From Betaproteobacteria bacterium SG8_40 (GTDB lineage Bacteria > Pseudomonadota > Gammaproteobacteria > Burkholderiales > Eutrophovitaceae), in NCBI GenBank assembly GCA_001304425.1, contig LJTS01000074.1, positions 1 to 11,627 of the forward strand: a stretch of 11,627 nt of DNA. The letters run 5' to 3'. This document shows, one piece after another, positions 5,381 to 11,221 of the stretch (position 1 is the stretch's first letter; the number at the start of each line of letters is the position of its first letter). The notes below the pieces were generated by a model. That model saw only the letters and a program-made list of their open reading frames with translations, searched no databases and was not told where the DNA came from. Made by a program: the position numbers and the translations under genes.

Positions 5381-7144
5381 TCAGAGCGAGAACACCATCA
5401 GGTTACCGGCGTCGGTGGGCATGGAAGTAAACGGCTCACCGAACAGACCCGGGAAGTTACCCGAAACGTGTGAACCCCAGCCGGTCACGACAGCGATGTA
5501 CTGCTTGCCGCCGACCATGTAGGAGATCACGCCACCGTGGTGGCCGACGCCGTTGTTGTGTTGCCACAGCAGCTTGCCGTTACGAGCGTCAAACGCGCTG
5601 AACATGCCATCGGCGCCCGGTACGAAGACCAGGTTGCCTTTGGTGGCCAGCAGAGAAGCAAGTACCGGGTACTTGAACTCAACGCGCCACTTCATCTTGC
5701 CGGACAGCGGATCGCGTGCCTGCAGCGTGCCGTAGGCGGCGTTCACCGGTGTGCCGTCAACTTTCTGCTTGGGCGGCTTGGAAGTCCAGCTCGCGCCAAA
5801 GTAGGCTTGACCCGAGTAGTCATCCGGACGCTCAGGGTTCACCACTTCGATGTCGAAGCAGAATTCCTGGGTCACGAAGTAGTGCAGGCCCAGGCCCGGG
5901 TTGAATGCACCCGTGTTCCAGGACAGCGCGCCGTCAATTGCCGGGCAGACGTCGGTGTGCTTGCCTTCCGGCAGTTCACGACGACCAACCAGACGACCGT
6001 CTCTGGTAACGCCTTTGATGTAGTTGTAGGTTTCGCCGACCATGTAGGCATTGTGCACAGCCAGTTCGTTGCCGCCGCCGACCGAGTCGGGATCGTAAAC
6101 GAACATGATGCCGCCCTTGTTCGGGTGAACCATGTAGCGCTTGCCGCCTTTTTCCATCAGCAGGAACTCGCCCGTCGCCGAGTCAAAGTCCCAAGCATCG
6201 TGCGGCATTTCCTGGAAGTAGGCAGACAGTTCACCGGTGTCGGCATCGAGCACCACAACCGAGGAGCTGTACAGGTTCAGGCCGGGACGCGGACCCGCGT
6301 TCATCCAGTCTTCACCGATGTAGTCGTAGTCCGGAGCCGGGTTAGCGGTACCCCACCAAACGGTGTTCTGCTTGGCGTCATAGGAGCCGGTCATCCAGCC
6401 ACCGCCGCCGCCGATCTTCCAGGAGTCGTTGCCCCAGGAATCACGCGAGCGCTGGTCGCCACCGATGGTGTCGAACTGCCATACGACTTCACCCGACATT
6501 GCGTCAACCGCGAAGATCGGTCCGCAGCAGCCGGAAAGCTCACCACCGTTCGCACCGACAATGACCTTGTCCTTGACGATGAGAGGTGCGCCGGTGAAAC
6601 CCTTGTTACCCTTGGCAACGGACATGATCTCGTTGTCCCAGGCAACTTCGCCGGTGTTCTTGTCGAGGGCGATCATGCGACCGTCGGTAGTCGCGGTGTA
6701 GACGTGACCATGACCGATGGCCAGGCCGCGGTTGTACGGGTTGTAGAACGTGCCTTCCGCGCGCTCCTGATCGATCTTGGCCTGATAGTGCCAGATCGGT
6801 GCGCCGGTGGCTCCGTTCAGCGCCCAAACGGCACCTGAAGAACTGGTGTAGTAGACGACGCCGTCAACGGCCAGCGGGAAGGACTGAATGCCCCGCTTGC
6901 TGGAACCCGGTGTGTGCTGCCACGCGAGTTTCAGGTTATTGACGTTTCCGGTGTTGATCTGATCAAGACCGCTGAAATGCCAGCCGGTGAAATCGCCGTG
7001 ATACATGACCCAGTTGTTCGGGTCCTTATCGGCATTCAAAAGCCTGTCCCAGGTAACGTCTGCAGAAATCGCCTGGGAAGCAAAGCCGACGAAGGCCGCC
7101 GCAGAAATAGCCTTGACGGCACCTGCGCTTGTCCAACGTTTCAT
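5381..7144 (-). CDS. PQQ-dependent alcohol dehydrogenase, probably lanthanide-type
   Basis: 587-residue periplasmic quinoprotein of the methanol/ethanol dehydrogenase family, with an eight-bladed propeller; there is no C-terminal haem domain. It oxidises an alcohol to the aldehyde (or further), passing electrons from PQQ to a cytochrome c. The signal peptide ends near residue 28 (AISA). Active-site residues by motif: E202 (GGELSG), W250 stacking under PQQ (GGGGGWMTG), N268 (GTANP), catalytic D319 in HDAWDFD, K343 in the PNKGG segment. D321, two residues after the catalytic Asp, is the extra metal ligand that marks lanthanide enzymes (XoxF, PedH); calcium enzymes have a small residue there. 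C400 and C429 match the conserved long-range disulfide. The usual vicinal Cys pair before the NRG motif is missing (TFYNPYNRG, 132-140), while C206-C207 sit beside E202. GGGAGAG 7 nt upstream sets the start. Codon use is strongly biased to preferred codons, suggesting high expression. The substrate is unknown. Confidence 0.93.
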   Translation of the reverse strand: MKRWTSAGAVKAISAAAFVGFASQAISADVTWDRLLNADKDPNNWVMYHGDFTGWHFSGLDQINTGNVNNLKLAWQHTPGSSKRGIQSFPLAVDGVVYYTSSSGAVWALNGATGAPIWHYQAKIDQERAEGTFYNPYNRGLAIGHGHVYTATTDGRMIALDKNTGEVAWDNEIMSVAKGNKGFTGAPLIVKDKVIVGANGGELSGCCGPIFAVDAMSGEVVWQFDTIGGDQRSRDSWGNDSWKIGGGGGWMTGSYDAKQNTVWWGTANPAPDYDYIGEDWMNAGPRPGLNLYSSSVVVLDADTGELSAYFQEMPHDAWDFDSATGEFLLMEKGGKRYMVHPNKGGIMFVYDPDSVGGGNELAVHNAYMVGETYNYIKGVTRDGRLVGRRELPEGKHTDVCPAIDGALSWNTGAFNPGLGLHYFVTQEFCFDIEVVNPERPDDYSGQAYFGASWTSKPPKQKVDGTPVNAAYGTLQARDPLSGKMKWRVEFKYPVLASLLATKGNLVFVPGADGMFSAFDARNGKLLWQHNNGVGHHGGVISYMVGGKQYIAVVTGWGSHVSGNFPGLFGEPFTSMPTDAGNLMVFSL

Positions 7145-7171
7145 AACTCTCTCCCGTTGTGTTATCGGAAA

Positions 7172-7187
7172 ATGGGCTTGAGCCCAT
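7172..7187 (-). promoter_or_regulatory. Hairpin in the PQQ dehydrogenase 5' leader
   Basis: ATGGGCT-TG-AGCCCAT, a near-perfect palindrome ending about 28 bp before the ATG. It could stabilise the messenger 5' end or be a regulator site. Function inferred from symmetry only. Confidence 0.4.
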
Positions 7188-7224
7188 AATTAGGATTAGA
7201 TCCTCCAAAGCCGCTAACCTTGGT

Positions 7225-7246
7225 CGCCAGCGAACCTTTGCTGGCG
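7225..7246 (-). promoter_or_regulatory. Second hairpin upstream of PQQ dehydrogenase
   Basis: CGCCAGC (7225-7231) and GCTGGCG (7240-7246) around an 8-nt loop. There is no T-run after it on the minus strand, so it is not a simple terminator; it may be leader structure. Confidence 0.4.
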
Positions 7247-7277
7247 TCGTTGGTAACGACAGGAGAAACCCGGTGCA

Positions 7278-7298
7278 AATGTAGTCCCTAGACACATT
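7278..7298 (-). promoter_or_regulatory. Possible operator for the PQQ dehydrogenase gene
   Basis: AATGT-A-GTC, centre CCTA, then GACACATT: an inverted repeat with one inserted base. It lies where a weak -10 would be expected downstream of TTGACT (7319-7314, minus). PQQ alcohol dehydrogenase promoters in other bacteria often need an activator; which regulator would bind here is not known. Confidence 0.3.
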
Positions 7299-7439
7299 CT
7301 TGGCAAGAGGAGCAGTCAAATGAGCGAAAGAGTTTTGGTTGTTTTTCTTGACTAATAGCGCTTTGGTGCGGCGCACAATCGGTGGTCTCCGGTCCTGTTG
7401 TGCCGGTGGATGTTTTGTGGATGTTTTGAAAGGGTGTTG

Positions 7440-7862
7440 TTGATACGAGTGAATGGCGGCATTTCGCTTCCCGAGCGCGAGCTCGAGTGGCATTTCATGC
7501 GTGCGTCGGGCCCTGGCGGGCAGAACGTCAACAAGGTGTCGACCGCGGTCGAGCTGAGGTTTGACGTCGCACGCACGCGCAGTTTCGATTCCTCCGTGAA
7601 GTCGCGCCTGACCAGACTTGCCGGCAATCGCATGACGGCAGACGGGGTGCTTGTCATTCAGGCGCAGCGGTTCCGTTCGCAAACGCGAAACCGCGATGAC
7701 GCGTTGCGCCGGCTGGTTGAACTGGTTTCACATGCGGCGCACGCGCCGAAACCCCGTAAGCCCACGGCACCGAGCCTCGCGGCGCGACGCAGGCGCGTCG
7801 ACGAAAAGAAGAAGCGTGCGGGAGTCAAGAAGCGGCGCGGCACCGTGAGGGATCTGGATTGA
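7440..7862 (+). CDS. arfB: Peptidyl-tRNA hydrolase ArfB (YaeJ), alternative ribosome rescue factor
   Basis: 140 residues from the chosen start, the same length as E. coli ArfB. It rescues ribosomes stalled on messages without a stop codon by hydrolysing peptidyl-tRNA. The catalytic GGQ is at residues 26-28 in SGPGGQNVNK, exactly the ArfB position. The C-terminal tail from about residue 113 is Arg/Lys-rich (ARRRRVDEKKKRAGVKKRR) and in the family becomes ordered in the empty mRNA channel. The protein lacks the stop-codon-reading domains of RF1 and RF2. The start is a TTG at 7440 giving MIRVNGGISLP, with GAAAGGG (7428-7434) 5 nt upstream; in-frame GTG 7434 and TTG 7437 overlap or touch that site, and GTG 7449 is too far from it. 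A rare start codon fits a low-level back-up rescue factor. Confidence 0.9.
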   Translation: MIRVNGGISLPERELEWHFMRASGPGGQNVNKVSTAVELRFDVARTRSFDSSVKSRLTRLAGNRMTADGVLVIQAQRFRSQTRNRDDALRRLVELVSHAAHAPKPRKPTAPSLAARRRRVDEKKKRAGVKKRRGTVRDLD

Positions 7863-7961
7863 TTGGGGCGCGCAAGGAGGCTGTGTGGCAGCGAAAAGAG
7901 GGGCTGACACGGCTGCGCGCAGTTGGCGTGCGGTGAAGTTTCGTCTGCCGAAAGGGTATCG

Positions 7962-8252
7962 ATGACGCGACCCGTCGTCACCATTGAAGGCCTCGACCGG
8001 CGACTGATAGTCGAGCCGGGCGAGATTCTGCTGACGGCCTTGTTGTCGCGTGGGGTGCGGTTTGCCTACAGTTGCCAGAGCGGAGCATGTGGCGCTTGCA
8101 AATGCCGCCTCGTTGCCGGGGAGGTCGGCACATTGACGCATTCGGATGGCGCGTTGTCAGCGGCGGAAAGCCGACAGGGCATTATCCTCGCGTGCCGCAG
8201 CCAGGTGCAGGGCGATCTGACCATTCGCCTGCTGCCAGCAGCGGGACATTAG
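7962..8252 (+). CDS. 2Fe-2S ferredoxin, plant type
   Basis: 96 residues, a single beta-grasp ferredoxin domain. Cluster ligands are C38-x4-C43-x2-C46 (SCQSGACGAC) and C78 (LACRSQ), the plant-type spacing. The SCQSGxCGxCK context resembles the ferredoxin domains of oxygenase reductases (flavodoxin-reductase fusions), but here it stands alone with no reductase or oxygenase nearby. It carries one electron in the cytoplasm; the partner is unknown. The ATG at 7962 follows AAAGGG (7951-7956). The frame is open further upstream, but the added residues do not belong to the domain. It starts 99 bp after arfB; the gap shows no clear promoter or terminator. Confidence 0.88.
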   Translation: MTRPVVTIEGLDRRLIVEPGEILLTALLSRGVRFAYSCQSGACGACKCRLVAGEVGTLTHSDGALSAAESRQGIILACRSQVQGDLTIRLLPAAGH

Positions 8253-8324
8253 AAAAGCCTGCAGCGCGCCGGCCGGGCGGCTGATGCCGGTCGGTGTTGC
8301 GTTCGCCTTCGAAGACTTGGCGTA

Positions 8325-8333
8325 TGAGATAAT
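8325..8333 (+). promoter_or_regulatory. Extended -10 promoter
   Basis: TG-A-GATAAT fits the extended -10 consensus TGnTATAAT with one mismatch. No good -35 is seen, which extended -10 promoters do not need. The start site would be near 8340. Confidence 0.5.
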
Positions 8334-8339
8334 CCACGT

Positions 8340-8471
8340 CTTTTTTCGTTTCGCGTTTCGCCACGAATCTGCTCGCGCCGTGCGCTGATTGGGCGGTTTG
8401 GCGGGATGGAGACCGGAACGGTGGTTGGCGATCGGGCTGGTCGAGGCGGCGCAGTTCGTTGCGCCTTTTTT
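8340..8471 (+). ncRNA. Candidate small RNA or attenuated leader
   Basis: About 130 nt lie between the extended -10 promoter and the terminator, with no ORF. Successive small stems can be drawn: AATC/GATT enclosing GCGC-CGT-GCGC (8366-8390), ACCG-GAA-CGGT (8412-8422), CGATC-GGGCT-GGTCG (8429-8443) and the terminator hairpin. It does not match 6S, SRP, tmRNA or RNase P RNA as I know them, nor a riboswitch class I recognise. Because the terminator ends 29 bp before the FAH start, it may instead be a leader that controls the downstream catabolic genes, or the stem set may be chance in GC-rich DNA. Confidence 0.4.
8448..8471 (+). terminator. Rho-independent terminator with UUCG loop
   Basis: GGCGCAG (8448-8454), tetraloop TTCG, TTGCGCC (8459-8465), then T6. 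The last pair is G-U. It is a strong intrinsic terminator upstream of the FAH gene, ending either a small RNA, the ferredoxin transcript, or an attenuated leader. Confidence 0.88.
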
Positions 8472-8500
8472 CACCCGATGAAGAGCACGGTATTTTGGCG

Positions 8501-9202
8501 ATGAATTCACAACTGACTTATGTATTTGATCCAGGGCCGGTTGCGTCCATCCCGGTTGTCGGGATTGAGGCGCGCTTTCCTGTCCGACGTATTTACTGTG
8601 TCGGGCGCAACTATGCCGCACATGCCCGTGAAATGGGGCGCGATCCCGACCGCGAGGCGCCGTTCTTTTTCATGAAGCCGGCAGACGCAATCGTGCCGGG
8701 GGGCGGGGCGGTGGCATATCCGCCTGGCACGGCAGATCTTCATCACGAGATTGAACTGGTGGTTGCCCTGCACCGTGGCGGTAGCGATATTTCTCCCGCC
8801 GACGCGCTTGACTGCGTCTACGGTTACGCGGTTGGACTGGATCTCACCCGACGCGACCTGCAGGCGGAAGCGAAGAAGCAGGGGCGTCCCTGGGACTTCG
8901 GCAAGTCGTTCGATCAGTCCGCGCCGGTTACCGCAATTTACCCGGTTGCCAGCCATGGCCATCACGATTCGGGCAAGATTACTCTGCACGTGAATGGCGA
9001 GTTGCGCCAACAGGGCGACTTGTCGGACATGATCTGGAGCGTGCCGGATACGATCGCCTATCTATCGCAATACTACCGGCTCGAGCCCGGGGACCTGATT
9101 TTTACCGGGACCCCGGCGGGTGTTGGCGCGGTGGTGCCGGGCGACAAGTTGCTGGGCAGCGTAGAAGGTGTGGCCGAGCTGAACGTGGAAATTGTTTCCT
9201 GA
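8501..9202 (+). CDS. Fumarylacetoacetate hydrolase family protein (fumarylpyruvate-hydrolase-like)
   Basis: 233-residue cytoplasmic enzyme of the FAH superfamily, which uses Mg2+ or Mn2+ to hydrolyse C-C bonds of acylpyruvates or related 2-oxo acids (some members decarboxylate oxaloacetate). Metal ligands E83 and E85 (HHEIELVV) and D114 (VGLDLTRRDLQ) are present. So are the family's IYCVGRNYAAHAREMG segment (31-46), the PFFFMKPADA segment (54-63) and FTGTPAGVG near the C-terminus. Length and the RNYAxHAxEMG pattern resemble fumarylpyruvate hydrolase (NagK), but no gentisate genes are near. It leads a run of acid-degrading genes (BKACE, PdxA2, DUF1537). The ATG at 8501 has only a weak AAGAG upstream; the longer frame from 8459 would begin inside the terminator stem and was rejected. 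Confidence 0.9.
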   Translation: MNSQLTYVFDPGPVASIPVVGIEARFPVRRIYCVGRNYAAHAREMGRDPDREAPFFFMKPADAIVPGGGAVAYPPGTADLHHEIELVVALHRGGSDISPADALDCVYGYAVGLDLTRRDLQAEAKKQGRPWDFGKSFDQSAPVTAIYPVASHGHHDSGKITLHVNGELRQQGDLSDMIWSVPDTIAYLSQYYRLEPGDLIFTGTPAGVGAVVPGDKLLGSVEGVAELNVEIVS

Positions 9203-9227
9203 CATTACCTGCAATCTGAGGAAAGCT

Positions 9228-10142
9228 ATGCACGAAGCGATCGGAAAAACGTGGCTCGAGGTCGCGCTGAACGGGGCCTGGACGAGGCAGCGGCAACCGG
9301 GCATCCCTATTACCGTTGCGGAAATCGTGGAGCAGGGAATCGCCTGCGTGAAAGCCGGCGCGTCGATTGTGCACGTGCATGCCTACGATGAGGAAACCGG
9401 ACAACAGAAGGATGATCCGGAGCTTTACGCGCGCATCATCGAAGGGATCCGTTCCAAGGTCGACGCGATCGTTTACCCGACTGTTCCGGCTGCGGGGCTG
9501 AACAGGATCGATGGAGCGAGCACCGCTGAGCAGCGCTATGCGCACATTGAGAAGCTTGCGAAGAGCGGTTTGCTGGAGTGGGCGGTCGTGGACCCCGGTT
9601 CGTGCAATTTTGCCCACTACGATGATTTGAAGGAAGACAAACCCGGATTCGTCTATGTCAACAGTGAAGAGGACATACGTCACGGGTTGCAGCTTGCCCG
9701 TCGTTACCGTTTTCATCCGGGCTATGCGATCTATGAGCCGGGATTTGCACGTCTCGGGGCCAGTTTGCACTGGCGCGAGAGCTGTCCGGACCCGGTGTAC
9801 CGGCTGATGTTTTCCCGGGGTTTTGCCTTTGGCTTTCCGCCGGAAGACTACGGGCTTACGGCGTACCTGAATCTGCTCGATCAGGTCGCGCCCGGCTGCA
9901 ACTGGATGATCGCCGGGCTCGACGTGGATGTACTGCCGCTGGTGCCACGTGCCGTCATGGAGCGCGGTCACGTACGCGTTGGTCTGGAAGATGCGCCATT
10001 CGGGTGTGAGCGAGGCAATGTGGCGCTGGTCGAAGAGGCCGCGGGCTTGATCGAGAAGGCCGGCGGGACGCTTGCTGTGGGTGCCGACGTTCGCATCGCC
10101 TGCTCCGCCGAAGCGCTTGAAGCTGCGTCCGGTCACGCGTAG
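9228..10142 (+). CDS. Beta-keto acid cleavage enzyme (BKACE, DUF849)
   Basis: 304-residue TIM-barrel enzyme of the BKACE family, typified by 3-keto-5-aminohexanoate cleavage enzyme (Kce). The family reaction is beta-keto acid plus acetyl-CoA to acetoacetate plus a new acyl-CoA. Zinc ligands by motif are H49 and H51 (IVHVHAYD) and E254 (VGLEDAPFG); E11 in LEVALNGAW is the conserved early Glu. Differences from Kce, such as LNGAW for the usual LTGA and the loops 124-140 and 176-190, imply a different substrate, which the sequence does not name. GAGGAAAG lies just upstream of the ATG at 9228, 25 bp after the FAH stop, so the two are cotranscribed. An earlier in-frame start at 9192 overlaps the FAH end and lacks support. 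Confidence 0.92.
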   Translation: MHEAIGKTWLEVALNGAWTRQRQPGIPITVAEIVEQGIACVKAGASIVHVHAYDEETGQQKDDPELYARIIEGIRSKVDAIVYPTVPAAGLNRIDGASTAEQRYAHIEKLAKSGLLEWAVVDPGSCNFAHYDDLKEDKPGFVYVNSEEDIRHGLQLARRYRFHPGYAIYEPGFARLGASLHWRESCPDPVYRLMFSRGFAFGFPPEDYGLTAYLNLLDQVAPGCNWMIAGLDVDVLPLVPRAVMERGHVRVGLEDAPFGCERGNVALVEEAAGLIEKAGGTLAVGADVRIACSAEALEAASGHA

Positions 10143-10152
10143 CTGAACGACG

Positions 10153-10173
10153 CCGGGCCATCTGCCCGGTTTT
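10153..10173 (+). terminator. Possible weak terminator between BKACE and pdxA2
   Basis: CCGGGC (10153-10158), loop CATCT, GCCCGG (10164-10169), then TTTTCT. The stem is short and the T-run only four, so partial termination or message processing is more likely than a full stop. Confidence 0.45.
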
Positions 10174-10240
10174 CTGGCGGAGACCGGTGGCAATCACACC
10201 GATTACCGACCCATTATTTGGAACGAGAGGATTTTTGGCC

Positions 10241-11221
10241 GTGAAGAGCAGCAAGATTGGAATCACGATGGGCGATCCAGCGGGGATCGGGCCCGAGATC
10301 ATCGTGGCAACGCTCGCCGAGATGTCTAATGAGGCGCGCAGCCAGTCGGCGGTTATCGGCAACCTCGACATGCTGCGGCGGGCCGACTCGATCCGCGGCA
10401 CGGGGCTGAAGTTCGTCGAAGGCGTGCAGGCGAGCAACGGCGCGGTCCCGGTGGTTCACCTGGCCACGAAGAATCAGGACCAGATCGAGGACGGCAAGGC
10501 TTCCGCCGCGGCGGGAGAGGCGGCCTACCGTTATGTCGAGAAAGCGGTGGAGTTGTGCCTTGCGGGTGACATATCGGTGATCGTGACGGCGCCATTGAAC
10601 AAGGCGGCGATGCATTCCGCCGGGCACCATTTCGATGGACACACCGAATTGCTGGCTCATTTGACCGGCGCGAAATCGTCTTTCATGCTGCTCGCCGGAG
10701 ACAAACTCAACGCGGTACACGTAACGACTCACATGTCGCTGCGCAATGCGGCGGAAAAACCCACAATCGAGCGCGTGCTCGCGACCATACGCGCCGGCCA
10801 CGAACACTTTCGCGAGCTGGGCTACGAGCGCCCGCGGATCGCGGTTGCCGGCCTCAATCCCCACTGTGGTGAAGGGGGTATCTTTGGCGACGAGGAATCG
10901 ACCCGTATTGCGCCGGCTATCGAGGCTGCAAAACGCGAAGGCATGGACGTGCAAGGTCCCATTTCCGGCGACACCGTGTTCTATCGGGCACTGAAGGGCG
11001 AGTTTGATCTGGTCGTTGCCCAGTATCACGATCAGGGACACATCCCGACCAAGCTCATTGCCTTCGACGAGACGGTCAATGTCAGTCTGGGGTTGCCGAT
11101 CCGGCGCACGTCGGTTGACCACGGAACGGCATTCGACATTGCCTGGAAAGGCATCGCCAACAACACCAATATGAAATCCGCTATCGCCTACGCACGGCGC
11201 ATGGCGGATGGTGGGGCGTGA
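10241..11221 (+). CDS. pdxA2: PdxA2-type 4-phospho-acid dehydrogenase (4-hydroxythreonine-4-phosphate dehydrogenase family)
   Basis: 326 residues from the chosen start. It belongs to the PdxA family: NAD-dependent oxidation of a 4-phosphorylated 3-hydroxy acid to the beta-keto acid, which loses CO2. Metal ligands by motif are H164 (VTTHMSLR), H208 (NPHCGEGG) and H263 (QYHDQG); H134 in GHTELLAH binds the phosphate side. QYHDQGHIPTKL and GPISGDTVF are PdxA2 forms; the vitamin B6 enzyme PdxA usually has GPLPADT. With the overlapping DUF1537 kinase this matches the D-threonate/D-erythronate-type route in which the kinase makes the 4-phosphate and PdxA2 yields dihydroxyacetone phosphate. Start choice: GTG 10241 with GAGAGG at 10225-10230 gives the normal MKSSKIGITMGDPAG. 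TTG 10235 is possible; GTG 10187 has its own GGCGGAG but adds 18 unconserved residues. Confidence 0.9.
   Translation: MKSSKIGITMGDPAGIGPEIIVATLAEMSNEARSQSAVIGNLDMLRRADSIRGTGLKFVEGVQASNGAVPVVHLATKNQDQIEDGKASAAAGEAAYRYVEKAVELCLAGDISVIVTAPLNKAAMHSAGHHFDGHTELLAHLTGAKSSFMLLAGDKLNAVHVTTHMSLRNAAEKPTIERVLATIRAGHEHFRELGYERPRIAVAGLNPHCGEGGIFGDEESTRIAPAIEAAKREGMDVQGPISGDTVFYRALKGEFDLVVAQYHDQGHIPTKLIAFDETVNVSLGLPIRRTSVDHGTAFDIAWKGIANNTNMKSAIAYARRMADGGA

Larger units (their letters stand above)
7145..7439. other. Divergent control region between PQQ dehydrogenase and arfB
   Basis: 295 bp without a supported gene. Toward the dehydrogenase it holds two hairpins (7172-7187, 7225-7246), a near-dyad (7278-7298) and a TTGACT box (7319-7314, minus) lacking a good -10. 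Toward arfB it holds TTGACT (7348-7353) with CACAAT (7374-7379) at an over-long 20-bp spacing, and the palindrome GTGCG-G-CGCAC (7366-7376). The long leader on the dehydrogenase side suggests regulated expression. Confidence 0.5.
8253..8500 (+). other. Non-coding gap with promoter, hairpins and terminator
   Basis: 248 bp between the ferredoxin and FAH genes with no credible ORF. It contains, in order, an extended -10 promoter, a tandem CGTTTCG x2 (8347-8360), three small hairpins and a strong terminator (8448-8471). See the ncRNA entry. Confidence 0.6.

Noticed and set aside
5537..6838. 433-codon open frame on the plus strand
   Set aside because: It lies wholly antisense to the PQQ dehydrogenase, whose motifs, signal peptide and ribosome binding site are clear. 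High GC and biased codons keep the opposite frame open by chance; the translation has no recognisable domain.
8253..8300. GC-rich CCGG-containing stretch considered as the ferredoxin terminator
   Set aside because: Only 4-bp self-pairing and no following T-run attached to the stem; the T6 at 8341-8346 has no hairpin before it.
8182..8364. Minus-strand frame beginning MAKRETKKDVDYLIRQVFEGE, which looks protein-like at first
   Set aside because: It starts with GTG without a Shine-Dalgarno, turns into low-quality Arg/Pro-rich sequence after about 30 residues, and overlaps the 3' end of the ferredoxin gene and the promoter region. Worth a homology search, but not supported now.
9102..10193. 363-codon open frame on the minus strand
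   Set aside because: Antisense to the BKACE gene; its Arg- and His-rich composition is typical of a shadow frame.
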